Positions 41,845 through 53,530 of a stretch of 64,000 bases of DNA are shown here, piece after piece (within the stretch, counting starts at the first letter, position 1; the number at the start of each line of letters is the position of its first letter). The stretch comes from Hexactinellida sp. DTS-2022 (Eukaryota > Porifera > Hexactinellida). The notes below the pieces were generated by a model. It was given only the letters and a program-made list of their open reading frames with translations, was not told the DNA's origin and searched no databases. The translations under genes were made by a program, and so were the position numbers. The stretch is taken from assembly GCA_028753945.1 (NCBI GenBank), contig JAPNXP010000005.1, forward strand, positions 1,426,001 through 1,490,000. The letters are read 5' to 3'.

Positions 41845-42409
41845 CAGGGTTGGGTTCAAGTACAGTTTACTTAAGTACTTCTGTAATTAAGTACATTTTC
41901 TGAGTACTTGTACTTGTACTGAAGTACTTTCACCATTTTTCCGTTGTACTTGTACTTGTACTTAATTACTTTCCTCATTTTTCTAAAGTACTTGCACTTG
42001 TACTTGAGTACTTGTTACTCGTGACTTTTTTATCATTCAATATATTTCCAACACACATCATTGATGTTCCTCAAATCCCATCTCAAATAAAGTAGTGTTA
42101 CTTAATACTTAGTATATTAGGAATTGTGTTCGTGTCAAGGACAACTGCTAAATCAATTAAATAGATTTGGATGATACTATATAAACTATGTATTTAGCAA
42201 TTTCTACTATTAGTACGAGAGATTTATCATAAGAGCTTGGAAAGTACTTGTACTTGTACTTAAGTATTTTCCTAATTTTTTCATTGTACTTGTACTTGTA
42301 CTTAAGTACTTTAAGTTTACCTGTACTTGTACTTGTATTGTACTTGAATATCTGAAAAGTAGTAGTACTTGTACTTAAGTACATTCAAATGTACTTGAAC
42401 CCAACCCTG
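41845..42409. mobile_element. hAT-type MITE, CAGGGTTGGG family with GTACTT-repeat interior
   Basis: CAGGGTTGGGTTCAAGTACA and GTACTTGAACCCAACCCTG are the ends. The 8-bp duplication TTATAGAC (41837-41844 and 42410-42417) is exact and is single in the unoccupied copy near 54465. The interior is a degenerate TACTTG(TACTTG)n tract inverted between the arms. Confidence 0.93.
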
Positions 42410-42656
42410 TTATAGACTCATAATATTGATTATACAGCGTAAATAGGCCTAAATAGTAAAATTTAGCAATGTGAAATTATAATGATTACGTCATCATGTG
42501 ATAATGAGTTAGCATAGTGGCGATCTGATGTGACTAACGTGTCCGCATCATTAATGTACATGTTCTATTAAAATTTTCAGATTTCTATCTCTTAGAGGAC
42601 GCGAATTATGTGCGATTAAGGGAATCTTCATGATTCTCGAAATGTGACAATGACGT

Positions 42657-43211
42657 CAGTGCTGCCAACCCTCCCGCTTTCGGCGGGAGGGTCCCGCTTT
42701 TTGATGTTTCCTCCCGCTCTCCCGCCTCCCCTCTCAAACCTCCCGCTTTTTGGATGATTGTATATGTAAATATTAGAATCTTAATTTTATAATTACAAGC
42801 AATATATTTTAGTAGTCTTCACTTAACTAATTTACTCTAACCCGAGAAACAAATTTGTCTCTTTTAAAATACCATAATTCTGTATATTATCTTGTATTTC
42901 CAATTTTCCATTCTGACACATCATTTAGGGAATTTTTACAACACATCATTTAGGAAATTTTTATTTATTTATATATTTTATAATAATAATAAAATGCTCA
43001 CTGCTACCTTATATTCAATATTAGAGGGTAGAAACTAATTGATAGGTAGAGAAATGTTTTTATACTGCCTTTTATTCAGGTATTCTTGCTAATTTAACTA
43101 AAATACTGACCTCCCGCTTTTTCTCCCGCTTTTAGAGTATCTACCTCCCGCTTTTAGATGAAACTCCCGCCACAGGTCCCACTTTTGGGATATTTTAGGT
43201 TGGCAGCACTG
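42657..43211. mobile_element. MITE, CAGTGCTGCCAACC family, 7-bp target duplication
   Basis: CAGTGCTGCCAACC and GGTTGGCAGCACTG are perfect inverted ends. ATGACGT is present at 42650-42656 and 43212-43218 but once in the empty site (ACAATGACGTCATAA near 54210-54222), so the duplication is 7 bp. CTCCCGC(TTTT) words are scattered on both arms. Confidence 0.9.
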
Positions 43212-43290
43212 ATGACGTCATAACTTGTTGAGGTGTGAGAAATTTTGAGTGGAAACCACAACTTGTTGGCGGATGCCAAAAGTTACTCCT

Positions 43291-43765
43291 GTGGTAAATT
43301 TAGGTCTATTACCGAGATTTACATGGAGACATACTACATAGCGAGTTAAAAGGTTATTGCATGTATATAGGATGAGATATGCTTCAAATCCCTTAAAAAA
43401 ATAGTTTAAAGAAGGGACCTCCCATGGTGACAAATGACGTAAGAATCTTCAAAAGGTTATTACATTAAAAGTATAGTCCCGATTGAGTTGAAATTTTCAG
43501 TGCAGCTAGTACTACTTATTGCATACTGTTCAAAAATACTCTAATCTCAATTTATGAAATGTTCAGAGAGGGGCCTTAATTTTTCAAAATGATTGCCGGA
43601 GGCCCTTTGAATTTGTCGCTATAAAAAAAGTTTGCCCAAACTTTCCAGAGCGGCATGGGAGCTTAAATCGCGAGTTATATCCTAAAGTATCAGAATCAGG
43701 CATAAAACTTAACTAGCCAGAGGTTGGTCACGGAACCCCACTAATAGTATATATATATATACAGC
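43291..43765. other. Unassigned spacer between repeat copy and P-type element
   Basis: No coding sequence of note. A TA dinucleotide run (43749-43760) lies next to the P-type element insertion site. Confidence 0.4.
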
Positions 43766-44429
43766 CATAGCAATCTATATACTAAGGCAATGGCACTCTA
43801 GTGAATTACTGGACCATGGATGGCAATTACCATGGGATTATTCTATACAATAACTTGAATTTAAAGATGATTTGAGTATTTATGGTGAATTCACCTACTT
43901 TATGCCCCTTAGAACTTATTTTTGGAAAACTGCGATAATATAAACTTGATTTTCAGGGATATTCACTATATTAATCTAGCGGTAACAATTGTTTGAATTC
44001 ATCCCTACAGAACGATTAAAATTCGTTTAGATCATATTCACGTTCAAGAAATCAAGTACTGAATGATTATAGAAGTTATTAACACTTGAGTATCTGACTA
44101 ATTTCTACATTTTGCCCAATAAACGTCAGAGTAGTGAGAGTACGAATTTCACTAACCACATAATAACCACCCATGATTTTTACACTCAAAATTTTTATGA
44201 TATTCAATAATGATTTTAATTGCATTGTTACTTGCTAAACTTCATAATTTTCACTGCGTATTCAAATTTCAACATGACTTGCCTCGTCCCTGGTTGTAAG
44301 TCAAACTATTCTGACAAAGATGAATATGTACCTGTTTTCTCTTTCCCCACTGATGTTGAAACTCGTGAGAAGTGGTTCCGAGCAATACCTAAGCAGAGAG
44401 AAGACTACGAGATGAATAAACGATTGAAG

Positions 44430-44490
44430 GTACGTACTTTGTTATAATATGTTTACTTTTATATTGTATTTTATGTCTTTTGTTTTGAAG
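44430..44490 (+). other. Intron within the THAP domain of the P-type transposase
   Basis: GTACGT...TTTTGAAG, about 61 bp, AT-rich. It interrupts the domain just before the third zinc ligand. Copy 1 at the homologous place has no intron-length insert but shows a frame break. Confidence 0.7.
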
Positions 44491-46570
44491 GTCTGCATAC
44501 ACCATTTCCATGAAGAAGACATAGAGAGGACCATTCAATACTTCAATGGAATGGAGATGATTGAGACGATCAGGAAGAAAGTGGCTCTGAAGAAGTGTGC
44601 AGTCCCTAGCGCATCTTTCCAAACTGTCCTAGCTATCTGACAGATGCTGCTGATAGATGTCAAAGACTATCTTTAGATGTTAAGGAGGAGAAGAGGGTAC
44701 AGGAAGCCTACCAGAAGAGCCGCGCAGATTTCAAAGAAACTGAATCTAAGTTTATTCTTTCTACTCTTAATTGTATTATTTCTAAGTTACATCTAATTGA
44801 ACTACCTAACGGTTGGCTTCTTCATCGACCCAATTCTACAATCATTCTATTTCTTAAGATTCACTATCATAATGAAATTTCTACGATCGAACGTTCAATA
44901 ATTGTTGATGAAAAATTAGATCGTAAGGCTTTTTATAAAGAAAATAATAGAATCAAACTATCTTGTAATTCGTTCAACGATATCAGATTGTTAGAAAATA
45001 TTATTCATGAAGTTGAAATATTTGAAATGAGTCAAAAAGATTGCTCAATTTCCACAGCGACCCCTTTGAAAAAACATGTCGAGAATGCCATTCATAATCT
45101 TCTAGTGCTATTGATACACTAGATCCTACCCATTCCACATTTGATTTCGAAGCCGAGAATGATTCTATGCTAATTCGTCTTAATTTTTTGCTCGATCAGC
45201 TGAAGTACTTAATTGTTGATAAACATGCTCGTCGTTATAATATTCTCACTCAGGTCTTTTGTCTAAAAGTTCACGGAATTTCACCAGCTTGTTATCGGCT
45301 TATCCAAAGCTCTAACTGTATAATACTTCCACAAGAACGTAATTTGTTGAAGATCAAAAATAGTATTGGCCTAGAGAGTGAGTATACTAAAATTCTTCAA
45401 GAAATTGCTACCACGTTTAATGATTTAGAGCGCTATGTGATTCTTCAAATGGATGAAGTTCACATTCGTAGTGATGCATCCTATAAGGGAGGAAGGGTAA
45501 TTGGGTCGATTCATAATCCGGATGATCCACATACTACAGTTTTTTTCTATGATGGTTTCTAGTTTATCGGCCAAGTTTTCCACCATTGTGCGATTAATAC
45601 CTTTGGGTTCTTCATCTGCAGAATCATTATATCCAATTGTTAAATCTACTATTTGTGACATCGAAGCTTGTGGTCTGTTTGTTGAAGCTGTGTGTACTGA
45701 TAATTATCCACTCAATGTTCGTTTATACAAATTCTTTTCAATTAATTCGAGACTGGAACCAAAGGTACAGCACCCATGCAATCCACAAAGAAGTTTAATT
45801 TTGATTTTTTGATTTTGTTCATATCATTAAGTCCATTAGGAATAATTGGTTAAATCTAAAAAATTTAGACAATACATTTATTTTTCCGAAATTTGCTGAA
45901 TGTAAATTATGTGTACAACAAAATATCAGTAACGTAAACAAAAGTTTTTACGTCTCCATTTCTAGAACCAACATTTCGACCACTCATTTTACCTCTAAAT
46001 CTCTTTATCCTGAACTATGTTATGCACCCTTTCAGGATATCCGTAATTTATTCAATTCTGATAAATGTAATTTCTTGAAGCGAGCACCAAGATTAACAGC
46101 GAAAGCGTGTTGGCCCTCAAGGTTAGAACGACAAAATGTTAGTTTTGCTTTGAAAATTTTCCATGAGACAACATATGCAGGCTTATTATCGTGGAAAATG
46201 GAAAAAGACATCATACACACGAATCAAACAGTAGAATTCCTTGAATTAATCAATCAGGTGTGGAAACTATTCAATGTCAACTGGGTCGGAAAAGATATAC
46301 GTTTTAAGGATGAATATTCAGCTCCAATTTACCCAGGAGATTTTCGTTTACATTTTTTAAAGAACGTCGTCTCTTGGTTGGATATTTGGAATAATCTGCC
46401 ATCTTTATATGGAAAGTTAACACCACAAACCTTTACCAGTTTCAGATACACATGCGAGGCGTAATTACCACTGCTGGTCAAACAACTTACCGAGAACTGC
46501 GGATACCAGTACCTTCTAACTGCAAGAATTCAAAATGATGCGCTGGAGCACCACTTTGGTTTATATAGAC

Positions 46571-46723
46571 CAGGGTTTTTTTTAAGGTTGAGACCTTGGT
46601 GTAATTCAGCAGCGGCCGTGGTGTAACTCAACACTGCAGCAGCTGCGGCCGACCCGAATCGTGGTGTAACCTCCCAAAATCTTGGTGGCATTTTGCCACC
46701 AAGAAGACCCTTAAAAAACCCTG
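46571..46723. mobile_element. hAT-type MITE, CAGGGTTTTTTTTAAGG family
   Basis: CAGGGTTTTTTTTAAGG and CCTTAAAAAACCCTG are inverted. The exact 8-bp duplication ATATAGAC flanks it (46563-46570 and 46724-46731). It disrupts the transposase reading frame between GLYR and the downstream GSHYQISF. GGTGTAA words occur three times inside. Confidence 0.9.
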
Positions 46724-47452
46724 ATATAGACAGATGTCAGGGTCTCACTACCAGATTTCATTTAACCAAATTTTGGAAAGCGAACGCAGACTCCAACTTT
46801 CAAACATTCTAAAAGTGTTCGCTCTAAAATACGGTGCTATCTCTTGTGAAGACAGTATTTCTCTTAAAGAATACCTTCATAAATTTGCTGACGATTTTGA
46901 TAGTTGTAATGAGGAGCAACACGATATAGAACATTATCTAACCACATTGAATGAAATTTCAGTCCCTGAAATAGAGGTTTCTCAAATGGAATGTCTCGTT
47001 TATATAGCAGGATACGCAGTCTTCTCTTACTTTAAGAAGTCTAATGGCTGTCTATCTTGCCATAATCTTTTAACATCAGATAAACTCCTGGAAGTTAACA
47101 ATGACGTTGGCTCCCAATATACTTTGATTGATTTAGTGGATAGGGGGTCTCTTAAATATCCTTCTCGTTATGTGGTAAAATGTGTTTGCATATTATATGA
47201 AACCTTCCTCAAAATTGACAACTGTGAATCTTTAAGTAAGGAATTCTATTCTGGACCATCCCGTAGCCTGTTGATGAGTATCTCTATGAACTTTATTGCA
47301 GAGAGATACAGTGATGTCTGGAAAGATTGGTGTTTCTGTGGTGTTTGGAATTGGGATATATTAAAGAAAATGTGTTTAACTTGGTCAAACATTATCTTAT
47401 CAAAGAGGGTTCGCAATTATAATGCCATGGTTATAAATAAAGATAATGTTGC

Positions 47453-48476
47453 AGCGTGTACGCAAGATTAGTGCGCATGCATGCACACGAAGTTTCTAGC
47501 CTGCATGCATGCACACTAGCGTATATGCACGAAAATCACTATTTTCATATTCGTGCATATACACTAGCGTATACACACGATAAAGTGTTCTCTTTTGCTA
47601 ATGGTTGTATGTTAATAGAAATAATTTGCATTTATTAATTCTACAAGCCCTTCGATCTCGGTTGCCAATTAACGGCCGCTTCGCGGCCTTTCCCTCCTTA
47701 AAAAAACCAGTAATATAATTGATAAATAAGTTATCCTTATTCTTGTAAATCACTCACTACTACTTCGTTCATTTCAATGTGTTGTTATTTGAGAGAGGAT
47801 ATTTACTAACTCATATTATATTTTCTGCATCGTTGGTACATGGCGCCTAAAATTATGGACCATTTCGCGGCGTACTTTCCTCAAGTTACCATTTATAACT
47901 AGTACTTCATTTTGGGTTGTGATTCGTTAATAATGCAATAATGTAATTTGTTTTGGAAAGTATGTTAATTTTATTTAATTAAGTTATTCTCATTACTTTA
48001 TTAGTTATCAATTATTAGTTAATTAATAGCTCAATAATTCTTAAGGGTAGCTGGTTTCAGCTACATTAAAAGGTTATCTCGTTGGCTCAAATAAACTCAT
48101 ATTATAAAAGTAATTGAAACCTGTTGGCTAGTAAAGTATACGTAATTAATTAATTAAATTGTATACTATATATCTCAACTATATATAGCAATATGCAGCA
48201 ATTCGATTTCAAAAATTGTTGAGTAATACGTGTTGTATTGTATAACTGAGGAGCGAACGAGAGAAAATGTGAAAATTCAAACTAGACATTGGTGAAAGAT
48301 CAAAGATGGAACTAGAACAAATGTTAATTAGACAACCATTAGCAAAAGAGAACACTTTATCGTGTGTATACGCTAGTGTATATGCACGAATATGAAAATA
48401 GTGATTTTCGTGCATATACGCTAGTGTGCATGCATGCACACTAGCGTGCATGCATGCGCACTAATCTTGCGTACAC
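47453..48476. mobile_element. Non-autonomous element with about 150-bp inverted ends
   Basis: GTTGCAGCGTGTACGCAAGA and TCTTGCGTACACGCTGCAAC bound inverted arms that contain GCATGCATGCACACTAGCGT and ACACGATAAAGTGTTCTCTT. ATAA flanks on both sides may be a 4-bp duplication. The core (47640-48180) has ACGGCCGCTTCGCGGCCTTT and is shared with 55860-56260. The first 19 bp supply the stop codon of the interrupted transposase frame. Confidence 0.75.
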
Positions 48477-48956
48477 GCTGCAACAATAACACTAAACTAA
48501 AAAAATACAACTAATTTTCTTGCTTGTTTTGTTATAGGTTATTCTACTACGTATTGAGTGTGTCTACGAGCGTTAGAGAGAGCGATGTGTCTACGAGCCT
48601 TAGAGAGAGCGATGCGTGTCTACAGTCAGTCGAACAGTTAAAGGATTCACATGCTGCTTATGTACCATTTCTTGATCCTATGTATTTGTTCATATAGTAT
48701 AATGCTGTATTGTTTGTGTTGCATTTAATTCATTAAAAATAACGTATTTATTTCTAAATTAATATCCAAATATTATGATGAATTGGGGCGGTGTAGTCTT
48801 AGAATTTAAAATATAACATTTGTTACACATTAAAATACCACTGAAAGGCTTTATGACAATTAGTAGAATCTTGGAAAACCCGTGGTAATTGCCATCCATG
48901 GTCCAGTAATTCACTAGAGTGCCATTGCCTTAGTATATAGATTGCTATGATACAGC

Positions 48957-49308
48957 CTTGTGTTAAATAGGGGAAAATTCCAAAAATACTCAAGTTTATT
49001 CAAATTTTACTAAACTTTTACTGATACTCAAATATAAAACTAGATCTTTTCGAATCTACTCAAGTTTTTCAAAATAATTCCAATTCTGCTCAAGTTTTTG
49101 TCAATAAATTCCAAAACTACTCAACTCTTCAATAAATTCACAGATCTACTCCAGTTTAGAAGGCTATATTTGGTCTATCTTAGTAAGTTAGTATATATTA
49201 AATCACAATGTTTTTGTGTTTGTTTGTTTGTTCAGAATAAAATATTCACATCTTCCATCACAAAAGGTGTCAAAACCTTTAGCCAATTAAATTCGAGGGT
49301 TGTTCCAG
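48957..49308. other. Repeat-derived flank with ACTCAAGTTT words
   Basis: ACTCAAGTTTATTCAAATTT-like words recur about six times in 250 bp (48988-49155). The last 60 bp resemble 3160-3230. No gene. Confidence 0.4.
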
Positions 49309-50345
49309 TGTAAGCGTTTTAGGTATCCAGCGATTTAGGGATCCCCGTCCCTATATCGCTAGCGATTTAGGGACCCAAAACGCTAGCGATGTAGGGATCA
49401 ATTCAGAGATATAGGGACCCGGCTACCCATATATAACCTATAAGCTCAAAAACGCTAGCGATATAGGGATCAATTCGGAGATATAGGGGCCCAAGTGCCA
49501 GGGTTGCCGTGGGAGTGGAATTTCCATTCCCATCCCATTCCCATATGAATCATTTGCAACTTTCCACACATACAAATAGGCTAATATAACAATTCAGAAA
49601 AAATGTCGTAACTGGTGTAACGGCTCTGTACCACTTGTATTGATATCCATAAGGGTTTCCTATGGGGATCCATATGGGTATCCCCACAGGGGAAATCTGA
49701 TTCCCATACCCACGGCAACCCTGGGTCACCTCACCTAAGGCCACCCATATATAACCTATAGGCTCAAGGCATAGTCTTCTATATGTTGCCCAATCCTTCA
49801 CTATCTTTAGTTTGTGAGTGAAAATAGAAAAATAGAAAGTGAAAAATCTAAGTCAAAAATAGAAAGAGGATCGATATATTTTGTAAATACCGTACTCAGG
49901 AAGGAGGCAAAATGATACAATGTGCAGATTGTCAAGAATGGTTTTCACAAGAATGTATGCGGATCCCGATACTGGCGTGGACAGACCCAAACTATAAGTT
50001 GGCGAGTGAAATTTGCAAAGAAATATAGATATGTAGTGTTAGTTAGGCCTACAGTAGGAAGTACAATTACATATCTATATATGTATCATCAAGTAATCAT
50101 AAGTACTTTAGATAATTTAGGGCATAGAAACGAGGATACCCAAAATACTGGCGTACCTGTATCACTAGCGATTTAGGGACACCACGACCACAAAACGCTA
50201 GCGATATAGGGACCCTACGATCACAAAACGCTAGCGATTTAGGGATCCTCGTCCCTATATCGCTAGCGTTTTAGGGACCCAGAGGACCCAAAACGCTAGC
50301 GTTTTAGGGACGGGGATCCCTAAATCGCTGGATACCAAAAACGCG
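49309..50345. mobile_element. Element with GATTTAGGGAC-type arrays as inverted ends
   Basis: GGTATCCAGCGATTTAGGGA appears at 49322 and inverted near 50330. Both arms are arrays of AAAACGCTAGCGAT(AT/TT)AGGG words. CGCTAGCG is itself palindromic. No reliable flanking duplication. It may be a non-autonomous MULE-type element, or the left terminus of the FLYWCH element that follows. Confidence 0.55.
49499..49723. mobile_element. MITE, CAGGGTTGCCGTGGG family
   Basis: CAGGGTTGCCGTGGGAGTGG and CCCATACCCACGGCAACCCTG are inverted ends. ATTCCCAT and GGGTATCC words lie inside. The flanks do not match, so the TSD is lost. Confidence 0.65.
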
Positions 50346-50400
50346 CTTACAATTCACAAATATGCATATATGACTTTGTGATAACAATATAAATTGCATT

Positions 50401-52185
50401 TTGTACCGTTTTCATTTATTCAATAAAATGGCAACCAATCTAATTGCAGAAACTATCAGAAGCACGAGAGGTAAAGATAAACTTACCATCAACGGATTTA
50501 TTTATACAATGAATAAATCAACTAGTGAATTGCAACACTGGGTATGTGAGAAGCGTGGTCATTGTAAAGCACGAGTGACTACCAATGCTAATTTAGTTAT
50601 AATGAAACTAAACCCAGAAGAAATACAGAACAGCCACACGCACGGCCCTGATACTCCTCGGATTGAAATGCTCAAAGGTTATAACCAAATGAAGGAACGT
50701 GCTGATGGATATTCGGAGGAAAGTACGAGGTTAATTTTCGCTTACGGAGTTGCAACTATGGGTGATTCAAGCCTTGCCAAATTACCGAACATAGATTCAA
50801 TTAAAAGAACGATACGTAAGCACAAGAATGGTCTTGAAGTTTTAAGCAATCCAGCACAAGCATCAGAAATCCAGATTCAAGACAAGTACAAAGTAACTTC
50901 AAAGGAGAACTATTTTTACTACGTATATGATTCAGGAATAGGAGACAGTAACAGATTAATTATGTTTGCCACACCAAAAATGCTTTCAATTTTAACGTCA
51001 TCGCAATCTTGGTACGCAGATGGAACTTGTAAAGTTGCACCCCAACAATTTTACCAACTATATACAATTCATGCGGAAAAAGATAGATATATCTTCCCTG
51101 CGTCTATATATTGTTAACAGAGAAAACCGAACTGACTTACAAGAGGATGTAAAGAAAGTTGCTAGAAATACAACCGGCATTAAACCCTTCGTATTTAATG
51201 TTAGATTTTGAAAGGGCAGCTATTAATGCGTTTGATGAAGAATTCCTGGCGGTTTTATCTGGATGTTTATTTCATTTTTCCCAGAATATTTATAGGAAAT
51301 CCAATCGCTGGGATTAACTAATCAATACATGGAGGATCCTGGTTTCGCTCTCTACATGAGAATGCTTCCAAGTCTTGCATTTATCCCGGAAAATGAAGTG
51401 TGTGATTCAGGCCTTATCTGGGTGCGCCCACGCACCCAGGGGTGCGTGATTTTAAGGAAAATGCTGGAAGGGTGCGTGAAATTGGAATTAATTTGGGTGC
51501 GCACTGCGCACCCAGAGTATTTCTAGTACTAATTTTGGTCTTTTTTTGGTAAATGTACTATTTTTCAAATTTGGGTGCGCGATTGAAAAATCAACATCAC
51601 CTAGGGTGCGCGGGTCTCTTAGGGCTAGATGAAGGCCTGGTGTGATTGCTTTCTTATACTAATGGGCGAGTTTCCGCAAGATGCATTAGAAGTTGCAGAA
51701 TATTTTGAAACAACATACCTGGGAAGAAGGTTACGAGACCAAACCAGGAGGACACCGCCATTTCCAATGAGGTTTTGGAATATGTACGCTCGTGTACTAA
51801 ATAATACCTCTAGGACCAATAACTGTGTAGGGGATGGCATAATGCCTTCCAGAGTGGGATAACTATCTCTCACCCCAGTTTCCCCAAGTTGGTCAATCAT
51901 TTTCAATGGGAACAAGCTGTGCAAGAAGCAAAATATGCAAAATGGGAGGGAGGGAATATACATCCGCAATCAAAATCAAGCAAGGAGCGTAATAAAAGAT
52001 TGTATAATTTAGTGATAGACTACGAGAAACGGGATACAATAACATTCTTAAGCACAAAATTTTACATTCTAGTTATTATTTTCAACTTTCATTATTATTT
52101 ACTCTTGATCTTCAATATTATGTTAATTAACTTAAATTTTCATTATTATCTACTCTTAACTTTCAATATTATATTCTCTTAAAAA
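50401..52185 (+). pseudogene. Second FLYWCH MULE transposase, heavily broken
   Basis: The first frame, 50401-51117, contains a FLYWCH-like finger (GFIYTMNKSTSELQHWVCEK, CKARVT) and SWYADGTCKVAPQQFYQLYT with the first catalytic Asp. The next piece, about 51190-51300, carries DFERAAINAFDEEF (second Asp) in another frame. The C-terminal piece (51629-51862) has EVAEYFETTYLGRR and RTNNCVGDG, where the Glu-containing NAVEAWHRSF block of the 16901-19213 copy has been lost by frameshift. A 232-bp MITE interrupts it. Near the right end, three CGACGAAAATTCCGG-type words (52190-52235) resemble a MULE terminal array. Confidence 0.75.
51408..51639. mobile_element. hAT-type MITE, CAGGCCTTATCTGGGTGCGC family
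   Basis: The ends CAGGCCTTATCTGGGTGCGC and GGCTAGATGAAGGCCTG are inverted. The 8-bp duplication GTGTGATT (51400-51407 and 51640-51647) is exact. GGGTGCGC words recur inside. It splits the FLYWCH MULE transposase. Confidence 0.9.
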
Positions 52186-52235
52186 TTCCGAGCTACGAAA
52201 ATTCCGGGCGACGAAAATTCCGGCGACGAAAGTTC

Positions 52236-52835
52236 TGTTTACCAAATGTTAAGTGTGCATTATAGAATACTAAGACAGTTATCTTATTGGTCGAGAGGAA
52301 GTTCAGGCATCTAATCAGTTATTGTGTTCTGTCTGTCAAGCCATACATTTCAAACATTCCATTGTGTCTATTTGATATGAGAATATTATCAATCAATACA
52401 ATAACTTCTCCACATCCCAAAGTTAGGGGTCCACTGGTACAGTTTCTTAGTAATATTTAATTTTATATTTCGAGTTGGTATATTATTATCACTGACAAGC
52501 TTTAAAATCTAGAAAATTATCTGTTCAAATTAGCATAAATATCCAAATTATTTACTTTGTCCTTATATAAACCTATAGCTAGGATCCACGCATATAAATA
52601 GACAGCTAGGGGCCACTAATCAACAACGACATTTAATTTGAAAAGGAACATGCTTGAAATACAAGCGAAGGACGCGCGTAGAGCAGACGAGCAGCTTGTA
52701 CTAATAAATATTTGTGGTTGGAGCACTATAGTAGTTTCAATAATCCAATAAAACTTGAGTATATTTGCAATAATCCTATAAAACTTGAGTATATCTATTC
52801 TATACTATTAAAACACAAACCTGTATATGTGTATA
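52236..52835. other. Repeat flank shared with 3240-3330
   Basis: AATGTTAAGTGTGCATTATAGAAT and TTGGTCGAG...ATCCAATCA match 3264-3340. From 52736 the segment AATAATCC(A/T)ATAAAACTTGAGTATAT is tandemly repeated, and it recurs at 54549-54600 and 54764-54850. No gene. Confidence 0.5.
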
Positions 52836-53022
52836 CAGTGGAGCCTCCCATAACGGACACTCCAAATAGCGGACAACCTCTAAATAACGGGCAACCCTCG
52901 TGGCACGGATTTATTTATTTAGCATATGTCTAATAGAAAAGCAACCTCTAAATAGCGGACAACCTCTAAATAACGGACAACGGTCCCGGTCCCAAGGTGT
53001 CCGTTGTTCAGAGGCTCTACTG
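52836..53022. mobile_element. Mariner/pogo-like MITE, CAGTGGAGCCTCCCATAACG family
   Basis: CAGTGGAGCCTCCCATAACG and GTTGTTCAGAGGCTCTACTG are inverted, with TA on both sides (52834-52835 and 53023-53024). CCTCTAAATA(A/G)CGG words recur inside. Confidence 0.78.
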
Positions 53023-53530
53023 TATATACACTAACCCAGGGGGGATCAATCGGCAGATACTTGACCTATAGCCAGGTGGTGGGTCCCATTTTGAAAGGTA
53101 CATCCATGAAGTACCTGGTACTTCATGGAGGGTACGAATCAATATTATTGCGAAATTTTGCAGCAAATTATCAAGAATTTATACTAAGGGTATTTTTTAT
53201 AAATCTTATCACATCTAAAGGTGAGAATTGCTGAATAATTAAAATTGTAAAAAAAATTAAAAGTGTGTTTTGGGTAAAAATGCTCATAGGAGGACTTCAG
53301 GGACCAGATGTAATCAATTTATGCTAATCTGACACAGGTGACGACTCCAGAGTGTCACTTGTGGCAAATACTGAATGGGTGTAGGGGTCCAAAAGCAATA
53401 AATTCGTTAAGTACTTGGCACTTCGTGAGGGTCCTGGGTATGCCCTAAAATATATTTTTCCATGAAGTCACCTATGCGCTAATTAGTATATATATTCTTA
53501 AGATTGACCCCCCACCCCCCCTGACTAACA
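53023..53530. other. Unassigned interval with a duplicated ATGAAGTACCTGGTACTTCAT hairpin
   Basis: Around 53104-53130 the sequence CCATGAAGTACCTGGTACTT folds on itself. A related word occurs near 53410-53430. No coding evidence. Confidence 0.4.

Larger units (their letters stand above)
41765..43290. repeat. Dispersed repeat, reverse complement of 54119-54545, split by two MITEs
   Basis: Begins GCTCCGCTTGCTAGGTCGCT and AACCGCTTAGGGGTTGGTGT and continues through GATTACGTCATCATGTGATA, GTGACAATGACGT and TTGAGTGGAAACC. The copy at 54119-54545 has the same order without interruption. It therefore serves as the pre-insertion sequence for both MITEs (41845-42409 and 42657-43211). Confidence 0.8.
44274..47471 (+). 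pseudogene. THAP-domain P-element-type transposase, intron-bearing, broken
   Basis: The ATG at 44274 starts MTCLVPGCKSNYSDKDEYVP. The first part of the THAP domain ends at NKRLK|GTACGT, and the second part resumes after TTTTGAAG at about 44491 with VCIHHFHEEDI, which supplies the Cys-x2-His of the zinc site. This is a clear intron of about 60 bp. The frame is lost near 44640. A middle section 44760-45110 codes in fragments. 45167-45562 has LQMDEVHIRSDASYKGGRVIG, and after a frame change 45520-45790 has CTDNYPLNVRLYKF (acidic residues of the RNase H-like core). 46032-46464 holds the insertion-domain region (PRLTAKACWPSRLERQN). A final frame, 46734-47471, carries DRGSLKYPSRYVVKCVCILY. The C-terminus reads into a nested element. 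Several frameshifts make it inactive. Confidence 0.82.
43766..48949 (+). mobile_element. P-type (THAP) DNA transposon, copy 2, about 5.2 kb with inserts
   Basis: The termini CATAGCAATCTATATACTAA and its inverse at 48949 share about 65 bp (through CTGGACCATGGATGGCAATT). A 7-bp duplication, ATACAGC, flanks them (43759-43765 and 48950-48956). The CATAG start and the approximate ACNTAAGG spacing agree with copy 1. The coding region spans about 44274-47450. Two smaller elements sit inside (46571-46723 and 47453-48476). Confidence 0.88.

Noticed and set aside
47640..47700. GGCCGCTTCGCGGCC hairpin as a transcription terminator
   Set aside because: Rho-independent terminators are not expected in this eukaryotic context, and the hairpin is part of a repeated transposon core also present at 55975.
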